Positions 23,719 through 33,418 are shown, counted from the stretch's first letter. The stretch is 56,468 nt of DNA from Bacteroidota bacterium (GCA_027492915.1 JAPUDW010000278.1:1-56468); one strand, 5' to 3'. Made by a program: numbers and translations. The notes: generated by a model from the sequence alone, not told the origin.

Positions 23719-24801
23719 CTAGCCTACCCCCCACAAACTTACGATCCCTAAATCGTTTGAAGCAGCTAGTAATGTACCTACTGAATTAAATGTTAAATTA
23801 TGAAGAGGTTCGTTTATTCTTCGAAGAAGCTCACCGCTGGGAACATCCCATATCGTGACTTCTTCACCTGTAGATGTAATAAGTAATTCATTATTGGGGC
23901 TAAAAATCAGTTCACAAAAATTCAGCGGACAGCCTGTCGTAGTTACAGTTGGAACAATTACTTCACTTTGAAATATTTGAATAGTTTCACCATTTTTCAT
24001 GTTCCAAATCCAAACATAACCTTGTGGACTCATTGAAGCAATTTGACTGGCATCAGAATTGAAAGTTAAATCAGCTATAGGCAAAACAAGTGAACCAACT
24101 TCAGAAATGGGTAACACTTGTTTTAATGCAAAATTTTTTAGATTAGATTCTTCATCCCATAATTCAATTTGATGAGCATAACCGATTGCAATAAGCCGAT
24201 TATCCATCGGGCTAAATCGCACTTTTGATACCCATTGATAATTTGAAAAAGATAATAGCAACTGGGCTTGCTTTACCTTCCAAATTTGCGCCCTACTTTC
24301 CTCTCTTGACCATCCACCTGCGACAGCTAATTTCTCACCATCTAAGCTAAACTCTAAATTGTTAACGGGACCGAAGTTATCAACAAGATTGATATGACTT
24401 TTCTCTGTAAATGAAACCACTTCAATATTGTCTATTGGTGACTCAGTTCCACACTGGCACGCCATTTGATCAACATTTGGAGAAAATGCGACCTGTATAG
24501 GGTTATTAAGTTTCAAAACAAAATTTACATGATCATTTTCAATATTCCAACTAGATACATTACCACTCTTCTCAACAACAAATAAAGCATCATCGCTTGT
24601 GTTGAACGCAATATCCAATATTGAAGTATCAAGTGAAGTCAAAGTTGCAAGTTTAACAACATGATCAATGTTTTCTGCTGTAATTCTCTCTGCGCTGAAT
24701 ATGGAATTGGCAGTCAAAACAGTGGGATACGGCAAACTAAAAATAATGAGTAAAAACAGCCATACAACTTGAATTGAGATCATTAGCAATCCAACTTTCA
24801 A
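23719..24801 (-). CDS. Secreted or membrane-anchored WD40 repeat protein
   Basis: A 360-residue protein starting with a hydrophobic segment (LLMISIQVVWLFLLIIF, residues 4-20) that anchors or exports it. The remainder consists of WD40-like blades: SWNIEND, LEFSLDGEKLAVAGG, ELWDEES, VWIWNMKNG, VTIWDVPSGELL and a final LGIVSLWGVG. About six to seven blades are readable, enough for one propeller acting as a protein-interaction scaffold. Base composition is more AT-rich than neighbours, hinting at transfer or relaxed selection. Related in design to the protein at 50188-51222. Confidence 0.78.
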   Translation of the reverse strand: MKVGLLMISIQVVWLFLLIIFSLPYPTVLTANSIFSAERITAENIDHVVKLATLTSLDTSILDIAFNTSDDALFVVEKSGNVSSWNIENDHVNFVLKLNNPIQVAFSPNVDQMACQCGTESPIDNIEVVSFTEKSHINLVDNFGPVNNLEFSLDGEKLAVAGGWSREESRAQIWKVKQAQLLLSFSNYQWVSKVRFSPMDNRLIAIGYAHQIELWDEESNLKNFALKQVLPISEVGSLVLPIADLTFNSDASQIASMSPQGYVWIWNMKNGETIQIFQSEVIVPTVTTTGCPLNFCELIFSPNNELLITSTGEEVTIWDVPSGELLRRINEPLHNLTFNSVGTLLAASNDLGIVSLWGVG

Positions 24802-24933
24802 ATCGTTTAGACAAACAGGTTATTCAAACATCACAAAATTGTAGTATCACCCAACAAATTAATCTGTACTAATGCTATACGTTCCGCATACTTTGTCTCA
24901 GATAGTTGAACTATCAGCTTTATCAAAATGTTT

Positions 24934-25418
24934 GAATCTACAAACCTTTTCTACCGTAAACCAACCATTCCCCAACCTTCTTAACACATCTGCTCACTCA
25001 AAATGGTTAATACCAACCGCGCTTAAAAGCTACCAAATGGTCTTCCAAATGGTCACCCTAAACCCCTCAATCGCTGTTATCCTGTTTATTGAGGCGAAAC
25101 CAATCCCCTCCCTGTTACTACGGGCAGGGTTAGAGTGGGTTCTACTCATACAGCTTAACAACGACATTAGTTTTTGTAGGTCGCCTAAAATGACTACTTT
25201 GCAGCAAACGTTGCTATAGTCCCCTTGTGGGGCAGCGGCAGTCCACTCACTTCTTTGCTGCAAATCATTTGTTTTCTCTGGAAACTTGAAACTTGTCACT
25301 TGATACTAAAAACCGCGAATTGGCAATTTTGGCGGCGGCACACCAAAACACAATTTTCGCCAAATTTGCCAACCGCAGCTTTAAGAGACTGTTCTCACCG
25401 CCGCCGTAAGCCCTTGGC
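24934..25418 (-). repeat. Noncoding dispersed repeat, copy B (inverted relative to copy A)
   Basis: The reverse complement of this stretch aligns with 37243-37714. The best part, 24934-25065 against 37583-37714, shows roughly nine of ten bases identical over about 130 bp. Matching blocks continue through CAGCTTAA (25150s), GCAGCAAACGTTGC (25201-25214) and CTTACGGCGGCGG (complement of 25391-25403). No reading frame is conserved between the copies, so the element is probably noncoding. Confidence 0.8.
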
Positions 25419-25479
25419 GATTCGTACCTCGCCTTTGCTTTTGACTGGAGACTAATAACTGATGACTGGCAACTAGAAT

Positions 25480-25576
25480 CTAAGAACCGCATAGTTACCC
25501 ATGCGGCTCTTAGCAGAAGGAGGTACTTCGGAATACAGCGTTTGGAGATCAGTAGAAGGTTGTGCTTCTTACTGAT
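25480..25576. ncRNA. Two adjacent stable hairpins, candidate structured RNA
   Basis: CTAAGAACCGCAT (25480-25492) pairs with ATGCGGCTCTTAG (25501-25513); on the minus-strand RNA all 13 positions pair including one G-U. ATCAGTAGAAG (25548-25558) pairs with CTTCTTACTGAT (25565-25576) with one bulge. The segment lies in a >1.1-kb gene-free gap upstream of the LysM gene. No Rfam family recognised. Confidence 0.35.
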
Positions 25577-25940
25577 ATGGTTACAGTATAGCGTCTTATC
25601 AGCCAACTTCATGGCGCGAATTAGCCAAAAAAACAGCACCAATTACTAGTAATGCTATACATGTGGCAGATCCACCTTGAAGCCTCTACGGGTAACACGC
25701 TGCTTAACCCATCATCATGCACAAATGAGGGCTTCACTCTGTTGGAATGCTGTCAAAACACTCTGTTAAACTTGTCTTAAATGAATAATTTGTAATGTTC
25801 TAGCAGCTTTACCGCTCAATACTCAAGGCAAAAATGCTTTTCAGCAATAATGACCAGCGGATTTTCACGGCTCATGTTAGAATATTCTCGCATTCAATAA
25901 ACAATGCTTTTAATCAAGCACAGAGACTAAAGGAGCCGTT

Positions 25941-27395
25941 ATGCGTCGCATAGTCGTAATTGTGGCCCTGCTGGCGTTTGTATTCGTCATCTCCAGCAGC
26001 GTGTTCGCCCAACCCAATCCGGGCGAAACTGCCCATGTTGTTCAACGGGGCGAAAATCTGTATCGTATATCGCTGAAGTATGGTGTCACGATGGCAACCA
26101 TCGCACAGCGTAACGGCATTACAAATTATAATTTGATTTTTAGTGGTCAAACTTTATATATCCCTGCTGGCGGTGTGGTTGTCCCCACCGTAACCCCCAA
26201 GCCCGGCACAACCGCCGTTCCGCCAACACAGGCTCCTTCGACCGGAACCTATACCGTTAAGCGCGGTGACACGCTTGGCAGCATCGCTCGCCAATTTGGC
26301 ACTACCATTCAGGCACTCGCAACCCTGAACAAAATCAGCAACCCGAACTTGATCTATACCGGTCAGGTACTTCAGGTTTCCGGTACCGCGCCTGTTCCGC
26401 AGCCGACTGCTGCCCCCGGTGCAACCGCAGTACCGCCGGGAAGCACACCCAGCGTTCCGGTCGCTGGCGGCTTTGAACTCGGTGGTCATGTGTTCAGCTT
26501 CTCCTACCCTGCACAGATGCGCGGCGCAGGTATGACATGGGCAAAGACTCAAATTCGTTGGGACGGCAGCGCCCCGCCGAGTGTCGCCCAGAGCGCCATT
26601 GATGCCGCCCGCAGCAAGGGCTTCAAGATTCTCTTGAGCATCGTCGGCAACCCCACACAGGCCAACCAGAGTGGGTACATCCAGAGTTTCGCCAACTTCC
26701 TCGGTGGTGTCGCCGCCCTGAACCCTGATGGTATCGAAGTCTGGAACGAACCGAACATCGACCGTGAATGGCCGGCTGGCAGCATCAGTGGTTCCAGCTA
26801 TACCCAGATGCTTTCCGCCGCATACACCGCCATCAAACGTGCAAACGGTAATGTGCTGGTCATCAGCGGTGCGCCTGCGCCGACCGGCTTCTTCGGTGGC
26901 AAGTGCGCGACCGGCGGCTGCGATGATGACATCTTCTTGCGCCAGATGGCACAGGCTGGTGCAGCCAACTCGATGGACTGCGTTGGTATCCACTACAACG
27001 AAGGTATCCTTTCGCCCAGCCGTACCAGTGGTGACCCGCGTGGCAGCTCCAGCCACTACACCCGTTACTATCAGGCGATGGTCAACCTGTACAGCAGCAT
27101 CTTCCCAAGCAAGCCGCTCTGCTTCACCGAAATCGGTTACCTCTCGCCCGAAGGTTTGGGGCCGCTGCCGGGTGGCTTTAGCTGGGCTGCCAACGTAACC
27201 GCGCAGGATCAGGCTGTATGGCTGGCAGAAGCCGTCACCCTCGCGAAGAACAGCCGCCGTGTGCGCTTGTTCATCGTCTGGAATGTTGACTCGACCACCT
27301 ACGCCGCCGACCCGCAAGCTGGTTACGCCCTCATCCGCCCGAACAACACCTGCAACGCCTGCGTCACGCTCGGCGCGGCGATGGGTGTGAAGTAA
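25941..27395 (+). CDS. Secreted protein with two LysM domains and a glycosidase-like TIM barrel
   Basis: A 484-residue secreted protein. Signal peptide at 1-24 ([17 protein letters not shown]). Two LysM modules bind peptidoglycan or chitin: residues 32-75 ([20 protein letters not shown]) and 99-143 ([19 protein letters not shown]). A Pro/Thr linker leads to a barrel (about 180-480) with [14 protein letters not shown], whose Glu would be the acid/base, and [12 protein letters not shown], whose Glu would be the nucleophile, as in clan GH-A glycosidases (GH39/GH5-like). It probably trims cell-wall or extracellular glycans. AAAGGAG precedes the ATG. Monocistronic, with a terminator behind it. Confidence 0.87.
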   Translation: MRRIVVIVALLAFVFVISSSVFAQPNPGETAHVVQRGENLYRISLKYGVTMATIAQRNGITNYNLIFSGQTLYIPAGGVVVPTVTPKPGTTAVPPTQAPSTGTYTVKRGDTLGSIARQFGTTIQALATLNKISNPNLIYTGQVLQVSGTAPVPQPTAAPGATAVPPGSTPSVPVAGGFELGGHVFSFSYPAQMRGAGMTWAKTQIRWDGSAPPSVAQSAIDAARSKGFKILLSIVGNPTQANQSGYIQSFANFLGGVAALNPDGIEVWNEPNIDREWPAGSISGSSYTQMLSAAYTAIKRANGNVLVISGAPAPTGFFGGKCATGGCDDDIFLRQMAQAGAANSMDCVGIHYNEGILSPSRTSGDPRGSSSHYTRYYQAMVNLYSSIFPSKPLCFTEIGYLSPEGLGPLPGGFSWAANVTAQDQAVWLAEAVTLAKNSRRVRLFIVWNVDSTTYAADPQAGYALIRPNNTCNACVTLGAAMGVK

Positions 27396-27404
27396 TCACC
27401 TAAT

Positions 27405-27433
27405 CAAAAAGGCGCACCTTTACAAGTGCGCCT
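27405..27433 (-). terminator. Terminator of the ABC-2 exporter operon
   Basis: Read on the minus strand, AGGCGCAC ... GTGCGCCT is followed by TTTTTG. It lies 52-80 bp beyond the permease stop. Confidence 0.75.
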
Positions 27434-27443
27434 CAGAAAGATG

Positions 27444-27478
27444 AAATAGGGACATATAAGCACGTCCCTATTTTTTTA
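27444..27478 (+). terminator. Terminator of the LysM gene
   Basis: AAATAGGGAC ... GTCCCTATTT followed by a T-run, on the plus strand. The two terminators here interleave between convergent genes. Confidence 0.85.
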
Positions 27479-27484
27479 TCTGGC

Positions 27485-28234
27485 TTAACTGTTCGCAGTA
27501 CGGAACATGCGCGAAGACCACAGGCTAAAAACCACAACCATGACGAACATCAAGCCAAAAGCCGGAACAATCGACGGATCGCCCAGCGTACCAGCGAAAA
27601 TGGCGCGGGTGGCATCCACCACATGACTAAAAGGGTTGAAGGTCGCAATCGTTTTGATGATGGCTGGCGCAAAGGTCAACGGGAGATAAATGCCAGAAAG
27701 CAGGAGCAGGGGTTGAATTAAGAAGTTGAGCAGTGCCGACACCCCGCCTTCATCGCGAATGAGCAGCGCTACGCCATAAGACATAGCTGCCATACCCATG
27801 CCAATTAATGATACCAACGCGAAGGCCAGCACAATCCCCGTGATCTCGACGCGCACGCCCATCGCAAACGCTACAATTTGCAGCAGGGTAATCTGGACGA
27901 TTAGCAGCAGGACATCCACCAGCACCGGCCCAAGCAGCAGCGCAAAGCGGCTGACGGGTGTTACGCGAAAGCGCTCGACCACACCGGTTCTTAGGTCGTC
28001 AATGAGCTTAAAGCCGGCAAAGGCTGGCCCGATCATCGCCATCATGGCGAGTAAACCGGGGGTAAACGATTGAATAGCGTTTCCGCCGGGAATCATGCCA
28101 TCGAGCAACGGCGCGAACAACAGCATGTACAGCAGCGGCTGCACCAACCCAACAATCAGCCACACACTGTTACGCAGCGACACTTGCAAGGTGCGTCCGA
28201 ACACGAGGCGGGTGTCGCGAATGAGTTTAAACAT
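27485..28234 (-). CDS. ABC-2 type transporter permease (DrrB-like)
   Basis: A 249-residue membrane subunit with six hydrophobic helices and the family layout: NSVWLIVGLVQPLLYMLLF first, then GPAFAGFKLIDDLRTGVVERFRVTPVSR, and PLLLLSGIYLPLTFAP before the last helices. Partners with the ATPase encoded 32 bp upstream to form an exporter resembling daunorubicin-resistance DrrAB. Substrate could be a lipid, drug or polysaccharide; not deducible. Confidence 0.92.
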   Translation of the reverse strand: MFKLIRDTRLVFGRTLQVSLRNSVWLIVGLVQPLLYMLLFAPLLDGMIPGGNAIQSFTPGLLAMMAMIGPAFAGFKLIDDLRTGVVERFRVTPVSRFALLLGPVLVDVLLLIVQITLLQIVAFAMGVRVEITGIVLAFALVSLIGMGMAAMSYGVALLIRDEGGVSALLNFLIQPLLLLSGIYLPLTFAPAIIKTIATFNPFSHVVDATRAIFAGTLGDPSIVPAFGLMFVMVVVFSLWSSRMFRTANS

Positions 28235-28266
28235 AATGAGTTTGCTTTCCTTATAGTCTGATTGTG

Positions 28267-29247
28267 TTAGTTAGCGCTGGTTTCACGCAGGCTGCGTCCG
28301 GTCTGGCGCAGGAAAACATCATCAAGCGATGGGCGAGCCAGCGATACCTTGCTGACCTTCAGCCCCTCACTGTCCATTAGGCGCAAAATTGCGGGCAGCG
28401 TTTCTTCACCACGTTCGACATAAAGCTGAAACGCATCTGCGCCGTCAAGAATTTCGCGGACATAGGTTTGGCTGCGTAATACGCTGAATGCGCGTTCCTT
28501 CTCACCATTCTGGGCGATCACACCGAGCGTCACCACATCACCGGCAATCTGCTGTTTGAGCGAATTCGGTGTGCCTTCCGATACAATCTTTCCACCGTCC
28601 ATAATCGCTAAACGGTCAGCCAGAGCATCAGCTTCGTCCAAATAATGCGTGGTCAGGAATACAGTCGTGCCGTTTTCACGCAGCTTACGCACTTCTTCCC
28701 ACAAATGCGCGCGGCTTTGCGGGTCAAGGCCAGTCGTCGGCTCATCTAAAAACAGCAAATCTGGTTTATTCACCATGCCCAACGCGAGATCCAGCCGACG
28801 CTTCTGCCCACCGGAATAGGTCTTTGCCAATCGGGTCGCAAACGTATCGAGTTGCAGGGTTTGGATGAGTTCATCCGTGCGCTGCTTGGCATTCTGTTTG
28901 CTCATTCCATATAGCTGGGCTTGCAGCATCAGGTTTTCAACCGCGCTCGAATGCGTATCGGCACCACCTGCTTGGCTGACATAACCGATCTTCTCGCGAA
29001 TCTTACCCGCGTGGGTCTGCAAATCGAAGCCAACTACCTTGGCCTCGCCGCTGGTGGGTTGCAGCAAGGTCGAAAGCATCCTCAGAGTTGTTGTCTTACC
29101 CGCGCCATTCGGCCCAAGGAACCCGAATATTTCGCCCTTCTCGACCTTCATGCTTACGCCTTGAACAGCCTCGACAAGCTGCCCCTTGCCCTTACCTTCG
29201 CGGCTTTTAAAGCTCTTCCGTAAATCGTGCGTTTCAATGATGTTCAT
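28267..29247 (-). CDS. ABC transporter ATP-binding protein (DrrA-like)
   Basis: A 326-residue ATPase. Walker A GPNGAGKTT, Q-loop in YVSQAGG, signature YSGGQKRRLDLA, Walker B LLFLDEPTTGLD and switch His in FLTTHYLDEAD are all intact. The ~90-residue C-terminal extension (GVIAQNGEKERAF onward) is usual for DrrA-type subunits. Start placed at ATG 29247 because AGGAGGGGG precedes it; the frame continues to 29313 but without a ribosome site. Co-transcribed with the permease. Confidence 0.93.
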   Translation of the reverse strand: MNIIETHDLRKSFKSREGKGKGQLVEAVQGVSMKVEKGEIFGFLGPNGAGKTTTLRMLSTLLQPTSGEAKVVGFDLQTHAGKIREKIGYVSQAGGADTHSSAVENLMLQAQLYGMSKQNAKQRTDELIQTLQLDTFATRLAKTYSGGQKRRLDLALGMVNKPDLLFLDEPTTGLDPQSRAHLWEEVRKLRENGTTVFLTTHYLDEADALADRLAIMDGGKIVSEGTPNSLKQQIAGDVVTLGVIAQNGEKERAFSVLRSQTYVREILDGADAFQLYVERGEETLPAILRLMDSEGLKVSKVSLARPSLDDVFLRQTGRSLRETSAN

Positions 29248-29395
29248 TGCGCTTTCCCCCTCCTTTTTTGACGTTCTAGACCTACTAACGAGTCTTGATA
29301 TGGGATTGTTCAAATCCTGTTTGTGGTTCTCTATTGATAAGGATAAGCATGGTTTAGGACATCCTACGCCCTATACAAACAAAATGACCTGAATC

Positions 29396-29419
29396 AAAAA
29401 GTAGACCCAAAGGTCTACT
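29396..29419 (-). terminator. Terminator of the GAF sensor kinase gene
   Basis: AGTAGACC/GGTCTACT stem around a 4-nt loop, followed on the minus strand by TTTTTG. 26 bp after the stop. Confidence 0.75.
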
Positions 29420-29444
29420 CTTCTAAAAACACAAATGGGGTTAC

Positions 29445-31970
29445 TTAATCGCCGTTGGCTTCCAAACTGATGGGTTTCGTGACCACGCGGAAATTCTGAT
29501 GTTCACGACGAAGCGGAATGGTAAAAGCGAACGTACTCCCTCTGCCCATCTGACTATCGACCATCAACCTGCCACCGTGGGCTTCAACCAAGTGGCGCGA
29601 AATCGACAAACCGAGTCCGGTACCCTCGATGCTCATGCCCTTTACACGGTCAGCCCGTTCAAACGGCTGGAATAGCTGCTGCATCTCGTTCGGCGCAATC
29701 CCAATACCCGTATCCGTAATCGCAAATTCGATCACATCATCATTCAAGTTAATGCTTAGGGTAATGCTGCCGAACTGTGTAAATTTGACGGCATTGCTGA
29801 GTAAGTTCGTGAGCACCTGCCGAATGCGGCGCGAATCCATCGGCACTAAGGGCAGATCATCCGGTATTTGGGCTTCCAACGTGACGGGTGCTTTCTTCGC
29901 GTCGATCAACATCACTGCCGAGTCGAGCGCATCTTCCAGTACAGGACGCAAGTCTGCCATGATGACTGTCAGTTCCATCTCGCCGGCTTCAATCTTGCTC
30001 ACGTCTAGCAGGTCATTAATGAGCGACAGTAGATGTTCCGAACTGCGGATCGTCTGGTCGAGGCGGCTTTTTTGCTCAGCCGTCACATTACCAAACATAC
30101 CAATCCGCATGAAATCAAGGTTGTTGATAATCAGGTTCAAAGGGGTACGCAGTTCATGCGTCACGCTGGCGAGGAAGCGCGTTTTGACGCTGTTAGCACG
30201 TTCAGCTTCGTCTGTGGCGGCTTCACGTTGAATGTACAACTGGGCGTTACGCACAATTGGCGATACGAGGTTAGCAAACAACAGCAGCAGCCGTTCATCC
30301 GGTTTGCTGAACACGACCGCGTCCTCACCACGCCCGACCATTACCGCACCAATCGGTTTGTTGAACAGCATCAGTGGTGCCGCCATACCACGCTCCACAC
30401 CCGACTCTAAATACTCGGCCAAATGCTGCGGCCAACGGGCATAATCATCCACGATGACTAAGCGACCTTCACGGGTTGCCGCCCCTGCCAAGCCTTCGTT
30501 TACATCAATAATCGTGTTGAGATAAGACGTATCCCCCGTGCTGGATACCAGTTGGAGATGCTCTTTACTCCCGGTCAGCAGCCATACTGCGCAGTAGTTC
30601 GCGTCTAGGAGTTGCAGCAGGTTATTCGTCAACTGCTGCAACACGGCATCTAATCGATAGTCACTCACCACCGCTAATGAGGCATCATAAACCGCTTGCA
30701 GTTCATTAGCGTTAGCCTGCGCGATTTTTTGCGCTAACGCCAGTTCCTCGGTGCGCTGACCGACCCGCTTTTCGAGCGTTTGGCTCCACATCGAAAGCTG
30801 CTGGTAGGAGTAGGAAAGATGGCGCTTCATATCTTCCATCGCGTTGGCGAGTCGTCCGATCTCATCCTTTTGATCTTGGAAGGCAATTCCATAGCGCAGG
30901 TCGCCACCACCAATGTGCTGTGCTGCTGTACCCAGCGTTGCCAGCGGCAGCGACACTGTACGGTTGACAAAGGAATACACCACCCACGACAGCAAGATCA
31001 TACCGAAAGCGGTGACGAGCGCCATTTCGACGATACTGCGGTTCAACGGGTTTTGCAGAAGCGATGAGGGTACGACACTCACCAACCGCCAACCGGTTTG
31101 CGGTAAACGGTTGATCAGCACAATTGATTGTTTTTGTGCATCGAACGGGTCAGTGCCTAAATAGAACTGGCCCTCATTCGGCTCGGCATCCTCCCACAAC
31201 TGCGAAATTTCCGGTTTAGCAAGGAATGACGACAACAATTGTGTACTATCGGCCTGCGGCATACTGGAATAGAAGTCATGGCTTCCGGCCAGCGTACTCT
31301 GCTCATTAAAAAGCAAGCTGTAGCCGCCCCAATCTTTCATATCGATGGTCTTATCCATAACGCGTGATAAGGTAGCTTCAGAAATATCGACCCATACCGC
31401 GCCGGTATATGTAGTGCCGGGGCCAGTATACGGCACTGCATAAGAAACCACCGGCTGAATGGACGACGGGTCAAATGGCTGCCCCTGTTCACGCCAGCGT
31501 TCCTTACCTTCGCTAATTGCTTGCAAAAACCATGTATCTGGCGGAATATCACTGTTGAAATACTGCTGAACAATCGCACTTCGCAGAGGAAGCACCGGCG
31601 GGTTGAAAATGACAATTTGATGGTTATCACCCTTAAAACCATAAACATTAATACGCCGGACAATGCTGTTGGTATCCGCCAGCGCATTACTCGCCATCTG
31701 CCACACTTGCGAAAGCGGCGCAACCGGCTGACCAGCCAGAGCCGCCGCAAAGTTACGTGCGGTTACAGCAGCGGTTTGCAACTGACCATCAAGGGCATTG
31801 GCGAACACCTGATTCGAGTTCACAAATGCATCTTCGGACTCGCGCCGTAAGCTGGTCGAGTACGCGCTGAGTGCAATGATCGCGACGATGACAACGGTCG
31901 GGATGGAGATCATCAAGATAATCTGCACTAACCGACGGCGTATGCTCCAATCAGCAGAAAATAATTTCAT
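29445..31970 (-). CDS. Membrane sensor histidine kinase with external sensor, HAMP and GAF domains
   Basis: An 841-residue kinase. TM1 at 14-32; an external ligand-sensing region (about 35-300, Cache-like) follows, containing NRLPQTGWRLVSVVP, a typical Cache end. TM2 at about 312-332 leads to HAMP (LPLATLGTAAQHIGGGDL) and a coiled coil. A GAF domain spans 430-570. HisKA has His605 in SVTHELRTPLN. HATPase_c has NLLSNAVKFT, DTGIGI and GTGLGLSISRHLVE. No receiver or regulator gene is adjacent. GAGGAA precedes the ATG. Divergent from tsaE. Confidence 0.92.
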   Translation of the reverse strand: MKLFSADWSIRRRLVQIILMISIPTVVIVAIIALSAYSTSLRRESEDAFVNSNQVFANALDGQLQTAAVTARNFAAALAGQPVAPLSQVWQMASNALADTNSIVRRINVYGFKGDNHQIVIFNPPVLPLRSAIVQQYFNSDIPPDTWFLQAISEGKERWREQGQPFDPSSIQPVVSYAVPYTGPGTTYTGAVWVDISEATLSRVMDKTIDMKDWGGYSLLFNEQSTLAGSHDFYSSMPQADSTQLLSSFLAKPEISQLWEDAEPNEGQFYLGTDPFDAQKQSIVLINRLPQTGWRLVSVVPSSLLQNPLNRSIVEMALVTAFGMILLSWVVYSFVNRTVSLPLATLGTAAQHIGGGDLRYGIAFQDQKDEIGRLANAMEDMKRHLSYSYQQLSMWSQTLEKRVGQRTEELALAQKIAQANANELQAVYDASLAVVSDYRLDAVLQQLTNNLLQLLDANYCAVWLLTGSKEHLQLVSSTGDTSYLNTIIDVNEGLAGAATREGRLVIVDDYARWPQHLAEYLESGVERGMAAPLMLFNKPIGAVMVGRGEDAVVFSKPDERLLLLFANLVSPIVRNAQLYIQREAATDEAERANSVKTRFLASVTHELRTPLNLIINNLDFMRIGMFGNVTAEQKSRLDQTIRSSEHLLSLINDLLDVSKIEAGEMELTVIMADLRPVLEDALDSAVMLIDAKKAPVTLEAQIPDDLPLVPMDSRRIRQVLTNLLSNAVKFTQFGSITLSINLNDDVIEFAITDTGIGIAPNEMQQLFQPFERADRVKGMSIEGTGLGLSISRHLVEAHGGRLMVDSQMGRGSTFAFTIPLRREHQNFRVVTKPISLEANGD

Positions 31971-32102
31971 TGGTGGTTCCTCATTACGATACTTGTAATT
32001 GTAATGTGGAATTGCATAATCACAGTGCAGATAGTGTTGTGATTGAGTTTAGTTTTGGTTAGTGCGCCAAACTATTTACCTATCGAATGGTTACGGGACA
32101 GG

Positions 32103-32132
32103 CTGTTGTCTCCGGTACGCCCGTTGTATAAT
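32103..32132 (+). promoter_or_regulatory. Promoter of the tsaE-tsaB-rimI operon
   Basis: Perfect TATAAT at 32127-32132. Upstream CTGTTG (32103-32108) gives 18-bp spacing and TTGTCT (32106-32111) gives 15. The transcript would start near 32139. Confidence 0.55.
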
Positions 32133-32169
32133 CTTGCAATATATTGAAATGTGGGGGCGGGAGCAGGGT

Positions 32170-32670
32170 GTGCCAATCCTAAAAGCCGGTCAACTTGATA
32201 TTATCAGCCACAGCGCAGAGCAAACACAGCGGCTTGGGTCGCGGTTGGGTGGTTTGCTGATGCCCGGTGATATTATTTGCCTCTCCGGCGATATGGGCGC
32301 GGGTAAAACGATGTTTTCGGTGGGCATCGGCAAAGGCTGGGGTTCAAAAACACCACTAACCAGCCCGACTTTCAACCTCGTGCATGACCACACCCGCGCG
32401 GCGGACTCGCACCATCTCTATCATTTGGATTGCTACCGGCTGGAAAACCCCAGCGACGCCGACAGCATTGGCATTGATGAAGTCCTGAGCGGGCGCGGCG
32501 CGGTTATTCTTGAATGGCCGGAAAATATAGTCAGCGTCCTACCCAAACAAAGGCTGTGGATTGAAATACGGGTCGTCGAACCAACACGCCGCAACTTCGC
32601 CTTTCTCGCGGAAGGCAAGCGCTACGAGGACTTAATCGCCAAGTTCCGCGAATTCACTTTTGGTGTATAA
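32170..32670 (+). CDS. tsaE: tRNA threonylcarbamoyladenosine biosynthesis ATPase TsaE
   Basis: A 166-residue P-loop protein needed for the t6A modification of A37 in ANN-decoding tRNAs, working with TsaB, TsaD and TsaC. Walker A is LSGDMGAGKTMFSVGIGKG; then TSPTFNLVHDH, LYHLDCYRLENPSDADSIGIDE and VILEWPENI match the family from end to end. A GTG start at 32170 is chosen, with GGGAG at 32158-32162; the frame extends to 32062 but that covers the promoter. Next gene tsaB is 67 bp downstream. tsaD is not in this window. Confidence 0.93.
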   Translation: MPILKAGQLDIISHSAEQTQRLGSRLGGLLMPGDIICLSGDMGAGKTMFSVGIGKGWGSKTPLTSPTFNLVHDHTRAADSHHLYHLDCYRLENPSDADSIGIDEVLSGRGAVILEWPENIVSVLPKQRLWIEIRVVEPTRRNFAFLAEGKRYEDLIAKFREFTFGV

Positions 32671-32737
32671 ACGATCATCATCCGCGTGGCATCATTGGTA
32701 ACATGATGCTGCTCATGAAGCTAGATAAAGATTAATT

Positions 32738-33418
32738 ATGCTGCTTGCATTGGATACTGCTACTCAACTCATCAGCCTTGCTTTGTATGACGGGCAAAAT
32801 CTGCTTGCAGAACAAACATGGCATACCGCATTTAACCACAGCAGCCAGCTTGCCCCAACATTGCAGGTCTTACTCGACCGCGCTGGTGTGAGCAGCAACG
32901 ACCTGACGGCGATGGCGGTGTGCATCGGCCCCGGTTCTTATTCTGGTTTGCGAGTTGGGGTGTCTTTTGCCAAAGGGCTTGCAGCAGTTCATCACCTCCC
33001 ATTGGTGGGTATCTCGGCGCTCGATATTATCGCGGCAGCCCAGCCCCACTATGCCAACGGGTTGATCGTGGTTGTGCAGGCGGGGCGCGAACGCATTATC
33101 GTCGGGCGTTACCAATGGCGCAAAGGTCACTGGGCACCACGCGGCGATGTACAGCTCATGGCATGGGACACACTGCTGGAAAGCGTCGACGGACCGGCTC
33201 ACATCACGGGGGAAATCAGTGCAGCAGGCCACAGTATCCTGCAAGAAGCCCAACAAAAAGAAGTCCCGATCAATATCGTTCCGGCAGCGTTCCGGTTACG
33301 CCGTGCAGGGTTTTTAGCGCAAGAAGCATGGGAACGATACAAAGCCGAACCAACAGCGTTTGATGCAGCCCAACTTGTACCCTTTTACATCAAGACTCAG
33401 GATGTCCCCGAAACCTAA
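32738..33418 (+). CDS. tsaB: tRNA threonylcarbamoyladenosine biosynthesis protein TsaB
   Basis: A 226-residue ASKHA-fold protein that bridges TsaD and TsaE in the t6A complex. MLLALDTATQLISLALYD and CIGPGSYSGLRVGVSFAKGL are diagnostic. The middle VVVQAGRERIIVGRY matches the usual DARR-type strand region, with AGRE in place of DARM. Length is within the normal 200-240 range. Its end overlaps rimI by 17 bp, so the genes are coupled. Confidence 0.93.
   Translation: MLLALDTATQLISLALYDGQNLLAEQTWHTAFNHSSQLAPTLQVLLDRAGVSSNDLTAMAVCIGPGSYSGLRVGVSFAKGLAAVHHLPLVGISALDIIAAAQPHYANGLIVVVQAGRERIIVGRYQWRKGHWAPRGDVQLMAWDTLLESVDGPAHITGEISAAGHSILQEAQQKEVPINIVPAAFRLRRAGFLAQEAWERYKAEPTAFDAAQLVPFYIKTQDVPET

Noticed and set aside
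24872..25642. Short open frames across repeat copy B
   Set aside because: Not conserved in copy A, which has stops and frameshifts at the matching positions.
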